Part shown: piece by piece, positions 1-6,050 of the stretch
How positions within the stretch are numbered: the stretch's first letter is position 1
How the letters are laid out: every line of letters begins with the position of its first letter
From: JAICLL01 sp035252155
GTDB lineage: Bacteria; Planctomycetota; Planctomycetia; Pirellulales; JAICIG01
Length of the DNA stretch: 11,390 nt
NCBI GenBank assembly: GCA_035252155.1
Contig: DATFDL010000510.1
Span: 1-11,390, forward strand
Direction of reading: 5' to 3'
Notes under the pieces: generated by a model
The model's input: the letters and a program-made list of their open reading frames with translations, nothing else
What the model was told of the DNA's origin: nothing
Database searches by the model: none
Translations under genes and position numbers: made by a program

Positions 1-2383
1 CCTGCTGCCCGGCGTCCAGATCAAACCGTACTACGATCGCACCGAGTTGATCAACCTCACGACTGAGACCGTTCGCGAGAACCTGCTCGTCGGCATGGTG
101 CTCGTGTCGCTGATTCTGCTGATGTTCGTCAGCAACGTCCGCAGCGCGTTGATCGTAGCCGTCAATATTCCGCTGGCACTGCTATTCGCGTTCTCGGTGC
201 TCTATCTGCGCGGCAAGTCGGCCAATCTGCTGTCGATCGGCGCGGTCGACTTCGGCATCATCGTCGATTCGTCGGTGATCATGGTCGAGAACATCTACCG
301 CCATCTCAGTTCAGGCGAGTACGCCGACCTGCCGCTGAAGGAACGCATTCTGCGGGCCAGCCGTGAAGTTGAGCGGAGCCTGTTCTTCACCACGGCCATC
401 ATGGTCTGCGCGTTTTTGCCGCTGTTCACCATGAAGGGGCCGGAAGGTCAGATTTTCGGCCCGATGGCCGACACCTACGCCTTTGCCCTGGGCGGGGCTC
501 TTATTCTGGCGCTCACCGTCGCCCCGGTGCTCTGCCTGGTGTTTCTCAAAAACCTCAAGCCCGTGCCCGACAATTTTATGGTGCGCTGGCTCAAGTCGCG
601 GTATCTCAAGCAGCTTGATCTTTGTCTGCGTTACCGGGCGATCACGCTGACGCTGATGGGGGCGCTGATCGCGCTCACCGCCGGGCTGCTGCCGCTCTTG
701 GGCCGCGAATTCATGCCGGAGCTTGAAGAGGGCAACCTCTGGATCCGGGCCACGTTGCCAATGAACATCTCGCTCGACGCGGCCGGGGCCAAGACCGACA
801 TCGCGCGGAACATCATGCGCAAGTATCCCGAGGTGCAGGTGGTGGTGGCCCAAACCGGGCGGCCCGACGACGGCACCGACCCCACGGGCTTTTACAACGT
901 CGAGTTTTTTGTGCCGCTAAAGCCGCGCAGCCAATGGCCCGCCCTGATCGAGCGCACCGGCTGGCGCGCCTGGCTGGGCAAAATGCGGCCCCGCACCAAA
1001 GACGAGCTCGTTGTCGCCATGAATGCCGAACTGGCCAAAAGCATCGCCGGCGTCAACTGGAACTTCTCGCAGAACATTCGCGACAACGTGATGGAGTCGC
1101 TTTCGGGCGTCAAGGGCGATAACTCGGTCAAGATCTTCGGCCCCGACCTCAACGCCCTGGAGAAACTGGCCGACCAGGTGAAAGACCACTTGCAGTCGAT
1201 CGGCGGCATTGCCAACGTGGGCGTGTTTCACGTCATGGGGCAACCGAACCTCGAAATCCCCGCCGATCCGCGCAAGTGCAATCGCTGGGGCGTCACCGTC
1301 GAAAACGTCGAAGACGCGGTCGAGATTGCCGTGGGCGGCAAGCCCTTTTCGACCATGATCGAAGGCGAAAAGCGGTTCGACATCACCCTGCGCTGGCCCG
1401 CGGAGCTGCGCAGCAACGTCGAAGCGATCTTGAATATACCGGTCGATCTGGCGAACAATCAGATCATCAGCGACAGCGAGCCGGCCGACGGCGACATCTC
1501 GAACAACGTCGCCAACACGCTCTCGGCCACCGGTACAAGCGAAACCATGCCCACGCTGGCGGGCACACGGTTCGGGGGTACATTCAACACGTTCGACAAA
1601 GCCCCGCGCCGGCGCCTGGGCGACCTGGTGACTCCGCTCGATGAGCACGGGCAGGTCGATCCCAAGAAGGGCAAGTTCGTGCGTCCCGGCGCCTCGACGA
1701 TCGCCCGTGAGCAGGGGCAGCGGTTCATCGCCATCAAGTTCAGCGTGCGCGGCCGCGACCTGGCCGGGGCGGTGGCCGAGGCCCAGCAGAAAACCGCCGA
1801 CTTGTTTAAGGCGCCCTACCGCGCCGAGTGGAGCGGCGAATTTCAGGAGATGCAAGAGGCCGAGCACCGCTTGATGTACATCATTCCGATTTCGCTGACG
1901 ATGATCTACATCTTGCTCTACCTGGCGTTTCATTCGACCATCGACGCCTTGCTGGTTTTCTCAAACGTGGTCGCCCTCTCGCTGGGCGGCATTTGGGCGC
2001 TGTTGATCACCGGCACCAATTTCAGCATTTCCGCGGCGGTCGGTTTCATTTCAATCTTCGGCGTGGCGGTGATGGACGGGCTTTTACTGATATCTTATTT
2101 CAACCAATTGCGTTATCACGGGCTGCCCTTGCGCGAAGCGATCATGCAGGGGGCCGAAAAGCGCGTGCGACCCGTAATGATGACGGCCCTGACGGCCATT
2201 TTTGGGCTGTTGCCCGCCGCGCTTTCTACGCGGATCGGCGCACAGACCCAGCGACCGTTGGCCATTGTGGTGGTGGGCGGCATGATCAGCACGCTGTTGT
2301 TGACGCGATATTTGATGCCGGTGCTCTACAGTTATTACGGCCACCGCGAGGTCTCGGCCGCCGCCGGACAGATGGCGCACTGA
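1..2383 (+). CDS. Heavy-metal efflux RND permease, CzcA/CusA type (5' end outside window)
   Basis: This is the inner-membrane proton-antiport subunit of a tripartite RND pump that exports metal ions. The frame is open from base 2, and the residues before the first in-window TTG (47) read as the conserved LLPGV...YYDRTELI region, so the gene starts upstream; about 793 residues are visible of the usual 1,030-1,100. Visible are paired membrane helices (47-560), TM4 with the GAVDFGIIVDSSVIMVEN signature, the GREFMPELEEG segment after TM7, a periplasmic half, and the last helix group with GAQTQRPLAIVVVGG. The Asp, Asp and Glu of TM4 are spaced 6 and 7 apart, as in the proton-relay residues of CzcA (family knowledge), which favours a divalent-cation HME pump over an organic-solute HAE pump. 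I did not recognise the CusA methionine cluster, so the substrate is open. An extra segment of about 55 residues interrupts the second periplasmic part (about 1441-1610). Membrane-fusion and outer-membrane partners are not in the window. Confidence 0.95.
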   Translation, partial: LLPGVQIKPYYDRTELINLTTETVRENLLVGMVLVSLILLMFVSNVRSALIVAVNIPLALLFAFSVLYLRGKSANLLSIGAVDFGIIVDSSVIMVENIYRHLSSGEYADLPLKERILRASREVERSLFFTTAIMVCAFLPLFTMKGPEGQIFGPMADTYAFALGGALILALTVAPVLCLVFLKNLKPVPDNFMVRWLKSRYLKQLDLCLRYRAITLTLMGALIALTAGLLPLLGREFMPELEEGNLWIRATLPMNISLDAAGAKTDIARNIMRKYPEVQVVVAQTGRPDDGTDPTGFYNVEFFVPLKPRSQWPALIERTGWRAWLGKMRPRTKDELVVAMNAELAKSIAGVNWNFSQNIRDNVMESLSGVKGDNSVKIFGPDLNALEKLADQVKDHLQSIGGIANVGVFHVMGQPNLEIPADPRKCNRWGVTVENVEDAVEIAVGGKPFSTMIEGEKRFDITLRWPAELRSNVEAILNIPVDLANNQIISDSEPADGDISNNVANTLSATGTSETMPTLAGTRFGGTFNTFDKAPRRRLGDLVTPLDEHGQVDPKKGKFVRPGASTIAREQGQRFIAIKFSVRGRDLAGAVAEAQQKTADLFKAPYRAEWSGEFQEMQEAEHRLMYIIPISLTMIYILLYLAFHSTIDALLVFSNVVALSLGGIWALLITGTNFSISAAVGFISIFGVAVMDGLLLISYFNQLRYHGLPLREAIMQGAEKRVRPVMMTALTAIFGLLPAALSTRIGAQTQRPLAIVVVGGMISTLLLTRYLMPVLYSYYGHREVSAAAGQMAH

Positions 2384-2446
2384 GGAAGAGGCACGATTGG
2401 GCGAAGAGGCGAGGGGGCGACACGGCGACACGGCAATCGGCCGTAG

Positions 2447-2538
2447 TGCTCCGTCTACAGAAAAGTGGTGGAACCCCCGAACCGGGTTTGAACGCCCATT
2501 ACGGCGTATTTTCCCACCATTTTCTCGTAGACGGAGCA
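2447..2538. repeat. Long imperfect inverted repeat with inner hairpins (MITE/REP-like)
   Basis: Bases 2447-2471 and 2514-2538 are inverted copies matching at 21 of 25 positions (outer part TGCTCCGTCTAC / GTAGACGGAGCA). The 42-base loop holds two smaller hairpins, AACCC/GGGTT and ACGCC/GGCGT. The whole thing can fold into a cloverleaf-like shape. It sits directly behind the RND gene and next to a second palindrome (2541-2570). No transposase is nearby, so it may be a non-autonomous mobile repeat, a transcription terminator, or both. Confidence 0.6.
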
Positions 2539-2540
2539 GT

Positions 2541-2570
2541 AGGGTGGGACGAGCTTGCGAGTCCCACCTT
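2541..2570. repeat. REP-like palindrome
   Basis: The arms AGGGTGGGAC and GTCCCACCTT pair over 9 of 10 positions around the 10-base centre GAGCTTGCGA; the core GTGGGAC/GTCCCAC is perfect. The arrangement resembles repetitive extragenic palindromes, and I associate the GGTGGGAC...GTCCCACC form with planctomycete genomes from memory. It may also stop transcription leaving the RND gene or shield the following gene. Confidence 0.55.
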
Positions 2571-2615
2571 TCCCCGGCACCGACGCGCTGAAGCTAACGA
2601 GAAAAACGCAAACTG

Positions 2616-3344
2616 ATGGACACCGCTGCCGAGGATCTCTGGGCTGCCGACGTGTATCGCCTCGATTTCTCAGCCGATCCGTCAAAACTGCTCGCTGCCT
2701 CAGCCCACATCTTCTCACTCGCTTGGCGGCGCGACTTTGCGGCCCCCGGCTTTTGCTTATTAGAGCTCGGCAACCAAATCGACTCCCATGCGATGCGCCG
2801 ATTGATGCTTGCCTTGAAAGAGCGGCTCAGCGAAATCTGCCTACAGACCACTGGCAAAAAGCTTGTCTTTCGTTCGCTGGGTCGGTTCGATCAGCAGGAA
2901 ACGACCAAATTCCATCTGGACGGCGCTCCGGATGAATCGATACTCGTGTTGGGATACGAGCCGTCCCCAGTGCGCAGCCGGCTCTTCATGGCCGACTACA
3001 GCCGATGCGCGTTCGACCTGGGCATCACGCCGCGTCAATTCTTGGAAGACCACAACCCGATGTTCATCGACGGCCAGCGGCGGCTGGCCGGCTATACCAC
3101 CGAGCTGCCGCCACCGGACGGCGGATCGCGCATCGTGCTCATCAACAACTGCCGGCTGCCTTTTGCGGAGGCCCGCACGAATTCCTTGGGCGTGATGCAC
3201 ACGGCCGAAATCATCAATCCCACCGAATCGGAGCGGCGAATCGTGAACTCGATGATGCTCTCCCCCGGCGACGCCGACGAAGTCGGCGACGACGCTCAAG
3301 CCGAGTTTGCGATTACCGACAAGATCAGCCAAAAGTTCTATTGA
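2616..3344 (+). CDS. Uncharacterised protein with HxD...H...R oxygenase-like pattern
   Basis: I do not recognise this 242-residue protein. It is soluble, with no signal peptide or membrane helix. It carries FHLDG (H100, D102), then LFMADYS (about 123-129) and VMHTAEI (H195), followed 12-13 residues later by the arginine pair R207/R208. HxD, a distal His about 90 residues on and an Arg shortly after is the metal and cosubstrate layout of Fe(II)/2-oxoglutarate dioxygenases on a double-stranded beta-helix, so that fold is a reasonable guess. The match rests on spacing only. A conserved-looking R-F-D-Q-Q-E-T-T-K-F stretch precedes the HxD. The ATG at 2616 has only a weak purine run upstream and lies 46 bases past the palindrome at 2541-2570. 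It appears to be a single-gene unit convergent with the serpin operon. Confidence 0.8.
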   Translation: MDTAAEDLWAADVYRLDFSADPSKLLAASAHIFSLAWRRDFAAPGFCLLELGNQIDSHAMRRLMLALKERLSEICLQTTGKKLVFRSLGRFDQQETTKFHLDGAPDESILVLGYEPSPVRSRLFMADYSRCAFDLGITPRQFLEDHNPMFIDGQRRLAGYTTELPPPDGGSRIVLINNCRLPFAEARTNSLGVMHTAEIINPTESERRIVNSMMLSPGDADEVGDDAQAEFAITDKISQKFY

Positions 3345-3466
3345 TCTGCCAGGAAATCAAACGCCAAGACGACTCGTCTCTGTGCCGATTGTCGCGGACG
3401 CTCTGCGCCGCGGTTCACGCCTGGCTAACGTCGCGGAGTACGGCGCACGGCGACAATTAAAACGTC

Positions 3467-3486
3467 GGCTTGCGAGCGCTGAAGCC
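3467..3486. terminator. Possible hairpin between convergent genes
   Basis: GGCTT at 3467-3471 pairs with AAGCC at 3482-3486 around a GC-rich loop, in the 149-base gap between two convergent genes. There is no T-run on either side. The loop contains TTGCGAG, also present in the palindrome at 2541-2570, so it may be a degenerate REP-like unit rather than a true terminator. The rest of 3345-3493 shows nothing I can name. Confidence 0.25.
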
Positions 3487-3493
3487 AAGGCCC

Positions 3494-3718
3494 TCACCGG
3501 CGACGCCATACGTTGAAAAAGACGACGAGGTTCATGCTGAGAAAAGCCAAGAACGCGTAAAGAGCAGTGATGCGGATCGTGTATCGTACAGGACCAGGCA
3601 CGCCCGGCCAGATATGCCGACCGAGCACAAACAACACCACGCCTGCGGCTAGTAAGAAGAATAATCCGCGCGGTCCGATGCCAGGCTTGCTACGTTTGCG
3701 CGACGCGGTTTTTACCAT
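3494..3718 (-). CDS. Small two-helix membrane protein, unknown function
   Basis: This is a 74-residue protein with a very basic N-terminus (residues 3-17), a first hydrophobic helix at about 18-38, a short Pro/Gly-rich turn, and a second helix at about 46-71 ending in WRRR. By the positive-inside rule both termini would be cytoplasmic with a short external hairpin. I recognise no family. The ATG at 3718 lies 18 bases after the serpin stop on the same strand, so the two are probably cotranscribed. It could be a helper or anchor for the serpin's export, but nothing in the sequence shows that. Confidence 0.65.
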   Translation of the reverse strand: MVKTASRKRSKPGIGPRGLFFLLAAGVVLFVLGRHIWPGVPGPVRYTIRITALYAFLAFLSMNLVVFFNVWRRR

Positions 3719-3736
3719 TTGCGCGGTCTCGAGTGG

Positions 3737-4990
3737 TCATGTCGCCGGGTTCTGCAACCGCCCAAGAAACAGAATCGCCCCGGTCCGCAGATCGCGAATC
3801 AAAAATAGAAACGGATGATCGGCGCGGAAGACCACTGGCGTGTCGTCAGGCGCCGGGGCTTCGGCAGCGGCCCAAGCGACTGTAACCGCGGCGGCCTCGG
3901 TCCCTTCTTCATCGACCACCACAAACGCCGCATGGAGCACGCTCGAAAGCCAAACCTCTTCGGCCGAACTCATCGCCGAGAAATCGGCATCGGCTTTATC
4001 GAAGGCCGACGTCATTCCCAACGACTGCAAAGGGTCGGTCAGCGGCGCCTGCCAGGTGATGTTGAACTTGGGCAAAAAGACTTCCACCCGCCGCGACTCG
4101 TACTCCGCGATCCACTGGTCGAGTCGCTCGGCGGTCGCCGTTCGTTCCAGCTCTGCTAAACCGTCGGTCTGCTTGGGCGACAACACGACCATCGCCAGGT
4201 CGCCGCCCACATAAGGCAACTCCAAAATCTGCGCGTCATCAGTCTCGGCATAGGAAAAATGATCGAGTTGCCGCATCATCGGCACCTTCGCGTCTTCGTC
4301 CGCAGACACGTGAAACGGGGCTTCTTCGGTGGCGCCCTTCCAAAACTCATCCTGCCAGGCGGCCTTGAAATAAATGGCGTTGACCAGCACCAAGCGAGTC
4401 AGCGGGTCGATCATGCTGGGCGAGATCATTTGGCCGATCTTGCCATCGGTCTGCTTGGCGATCCAATCGTTGATCTTCTGCGCGGCCTTGTCGGGCTTGT
4501 TGAAACCGAGCGGCGCCAATTCCGCTCCATAATCTTCGCGAGTCACCTGCAGAAATTCCGGGCGAAAGGGATAAGCCTCCAAACCCCAGAGGCGATTGGC
4601 CATCCGCAGTTGATAACGCTCGCCGTTGCTGTTAAGAATGCGGGCCAGCTCACCAAAACCTTGGTGGACTCGCTCGTCGGCGGCTTCGAGATGGAGCAGG
4701 TGGACCATCTCGGCTTTGGTCTGGGCCGCCGCCCCGGCATAGGTCATGGCCAGGGCGGTCGAGACGCTGGCTGGCGAAAAGAACAGGTTGCCGTCCGTTT
4801 GCCGCAACTGTCGGTAAAGATCGAACGCGAATTCGTTCGACGCCTGGGCAATCTCGCGCGCGTCGTCGGTGACCGTGATTTCTGCCGCCTCAAATACCCG
4901 CGGCGGCGGGACCTCCGCGGTGCAGGCGCCCAGCATGGGCAAGAATGTAAGTAGAAAGATCCGGTGCGGCAACGGAGGCACTTGTCTCAT
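3737..4990 (-). CDS. Serpin-family protease inhibitor, lipoprotein
   Basis: This is a 417-residue bacterial serpin. I place the start at the ATG at 4990 rather than further upstream, because MRQVPPLPHRIFLLTFLPML followed by GAC gives a lipoprotein signal with a lipobox at L20-G21-A22-C23, and GGAAG lies about 8 bases upstream. The inhibitor should therefore be lipid-anchored outside the cytoplasmic membrane. Serpin signatures are in order: NLFFSPASVSTALAMTYAGA (68-87), VLVNAIYFKAAWQDEF (201-216), LELPYVGGDLAMVVLSP (256-272), VEVFLPKF (302-309), and the C-terminal DHPFLFLIRD...GAILFLGR (391-411). The hinge VDEEGTEAAAV (359-369) matches the small-residue hinge of inhibitory serpins. Counting from P15 = G363 puts P1 near E377 in an Ala-rich loop, so the target is unlikely to be a trypsin-type enzyme, though loop length makes P1 uncertain. 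It is followed by a small membrane protein gene and preceded by a coupled small ORF. Confidence 0.95.
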   Translation of the reverse strand: MRQVPPLPHRIFLLTFLPMLGACTAEVPPPRVFEAAEITVTDDAREIAQASNEFAFDLYRQLRQTDGNLFFSPASVSTALAMTYAGAAAQTKAEMVHLLHLEAADERVHQGFGELARILNSNGERYQLRMANRLWGLEAYPFRPEFLQVTREDYGAELAPLGFNKPDKAAQKINDWIAKQTDGKIGQMISPSMIDPLTRLVLVNAIYFKAAWQDEFWKGATEEAPFHVSADEDAKVPMMRQLDHFSYAETDDAQILELPYVGGDLAMVVLSPKQTDGLAELERTATAERLDQWIAEYESRRVEVFLPKFNITWQAPLTDPLQSLGMTSAFDKADADFSAMSSAEEVWLSSVLHAAFVVVDEEGTEAAAVTVAWAAAEAPAPDDTPVVFRADHPFLFLIRDLRTGAILFLGRLQNPAT

Positions 4991-5148
4991 GTTTTTTCTT
5001 CCGCCGCCTTCTGCGGCCGGCCGAACCACGAATGAATCCAACCCATGATGCCGCGATCCTGACGTTCCGTTACGCTTTCCACCTGAAATGCCTCGGCAAA
5101 CCATTTGGACAATGCCTCTTCGGAAATCAAGCAGCCGCGGAGGTGCAA
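4987..5148 (-). CDS. Possible 53-residue ORF overlapping the serpin start (ATGA)
   Basis: On the minus strand a frame runs from TTG at 5148 to a TGA at 4989-4987 that overlaps the serpin ATG in the four bases ATGA, the classic layout for translational coupling. The peptide has an amphipathic SEEALSKWFAEAFQVES stretch, then GIMGWIHSWFG and an acidic/basic tail. Composition is protein-like, with third positions mostly G or C. Only TTG codons are available as early starts, and an in-frame TAA lies a few codons upstream, so this could instead be the end of a decayed gene. No family recognised. A candidate extended -10 (5166-5171, minus) would start RNA just before it. Confidence 0.35.
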   Translation of the reverse strand: MHLRGCLISEEALSKWFAEAFQVESVTERQDRGIMGWIHSWFGRPQKAAEEKT

Positions 5149-5158
5149 AACAAGTCTC

Positions 5159-5173
5159 GGTACTTATCGTACC
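5159..5173. promoter_or_regulatory. Palindrome over a candidate minus-strand extended -10
   Basis: GGTAC-TTATC-GTACC is a perfect 5-bp inverted repeat in the divergent gap between the serpin operon and the nucleotidyltransferase gene. On the minus strand its left half contains TGGTACGAT (5166-5174), an extended -10 (TGnTAnnnT), placing the start of transcription near 5158. An operator covering the promoter is plausible. No clear -35 was found. A weaker plus-strand TAGAAT (5180-5185) lies in the same gap. Confidence 0.3.
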
Positions 5174-5221
5174 ACAAGGTAGAATAGAAGCAGAGAAGCA
5201 TCGCCTTCAGGAAGTTGCGAT

Positions 5222-5944
5222 ATGCCCGCCAAAAGACCTGCCGCCGTCCGCCGCCGCGGCGGCTCTGACATCTGGAAAAACCACGATCCACCCATCAAGA
5301 CAGGGCCGGTCGATCACCGGCACTCGCTCGATACCGTCCGGTTCTTGACTCGCACGCAATACCGCATGCACCGGCCCGACGCCATGCAGGTCGAACCTAA
5401 AGAGCTCATTCGCGTATTGAACCGGTCGGGCGTGAAATTTGTCTTGATGGGCCAGCATGGCATCAGTGGCTGGCTCTCCGAGCCGCGGGCCACGCGCGAC
5501 GTCGACGTGGTGGTGCAAAAGCGGCATCACGCCAAAGCCGTGCGGGCCATCCAGGCCGCCTGGCCCGGGTTAGTCATCAAGGAGTTTCCGGTTGTCACAC
5601 GCTTCCTCGATCCGGCCAATCAAGAGCCGGTGATCGACGTGATGCGGCCGAACGATGTCTACGCTGAGGCTTTTAAAAACTGCCTTCGGATCGGCAAGTC
5701 ACATGATGTACCGAATTTGGAATTCGCATTGGCGGCCAAATTCGCCGCCCTGGTTTCACGGAACCGCGAGCAGTTTCGGAAGTACCGAGATGCCGCGGAG
5801 CTGATGCAAATGGTGTTGCGAAACTACGCCGACATCGCTCGCGACCGGCTGCGCGCGCTGGGCGATGCCGTGTATGCAGGCGGTGGCCAAGAATTGGTGC
5901 TCTTGGTCGACGACGTCAAAGCCGGCAAGCCGCTGCGAGTCTGA
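5222..5944 (+). CDS. Nucleotidyltransferase-fold protein (AbiEii/MNT-like), orphan
   Basis: This 240-residue protein has a nucleotidyltransferase-type core. KFVLMGQHGISGW (72-84) supplies the glycine turn, and RATRDVDVVV (89-98) gives the D93-x-D95 metal pair with the preceding R-x-T typical of AbiEii-like and related enzymes. VIDVMRP (137-143) offers a third acidic residue, D139. Such proteins transfer a nucleotide to a protein or tRNA target, and some act as toxins of type IV toxin-antitoxin pairs. No antitoxin-like partner is adjacent, so a toxin role is not supported here. Start choice: ATG at 5222 has AGGAAG nine bases upstream and codon use stays GC3-rich, but the first 54 residues are Arg/His/Pro-rich and unlike the domain. 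ATG at 5366 or 5384 (MQVEPKEL) are alternatives. The C-terminal half is helical, with conserved-looking NLEFALAAKFAALVSRNR (165-182). Confidence 0.8.
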   Translation: MPAKRPAAVRRRGGSDIWKNHDPPIKTGPVDHRHSLDTVRFLTRTQYRMHRPDAMQVEPKELIRVLNRSGVKFVLMGQHGISGWLSEPRATRDVDVVVQKRHHAKAVRAIQAAWPGLVIKEFPVVTRFLDPANQEPVIDVMRPNDVYAEAFKNCLRIGKSHDVPNLEFALAAKFAALVSRNREQFRKYRDAAELMQMVLRNYADIARDRLRALGDAVYAGGGQELVLLVDDVKAGKPLRV

Positions 5945-5960
5945 AGGCCGGCCTTTTCTC
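5944..5960 (+). terminator. Possible short terminator overlapping the stop codon
   Basis: The palindrome AAGGCCGGCCTT (5944-5955) begins at the last base of the stop codon and runs into TTTTCTCTTT. The stem has no spare loop bases, so only about four pairs can form; it is a weak intrinsic terminator at best, backed up by the strong inverted repeat at 5981-6038. Confidence 0.3.
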
Positions 5961-5980
5961 TTTGCAGCCTGATGCAAGCA

Positions 5981-6038
5981 AACCACGAATCACACGAATG
6001 TGATTTTCTTATTCGTGTCATTCGTGTGATTCGTGGTT
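5981..6038. repeat. Perfect 20-bp inverted repeat built of 9-bp units; likely bidirectional terminator
   Basis: Bases 5981-6000 and 6019-6038 are exact inverted copies around an 18-base loop. The right side, 6011-6037, is itself three tandem 9-base units of the form ATTCGTGNN. It fills the gap between two convergent genes (stops at 5944 and 6051), the right place for a terminator serving both strands. ATTCGTG-type tandem palindromes recur between genes in planctomycete and verrucomicrobial genomes in my memory, so this is probably one copy of a dispersed family. Confidence 0.7.
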
Positions 6039-6050
6039 CCCTCCGTTCGT

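Noticed and set aside
917..1933. 338-codon minus-strand open frame
   Set aside because: It is antisense to the RND pump, whose motifs are unmistakable. Its His/Arg/Ala-rich peptide has no recognisable pattern.
2404..2438. GGCGACAC tandem repeat
   Set aside because: Only two full copies in purine-rich low-complexity sequence; not enough to call a tandem array.
3307..3516. 69-codon plus-strand frame
   Set aside because: It starts inside the preceding gene in another frame and ends inside the convergent gene. Its Arg/Ala-rich peptide shows no family feature.
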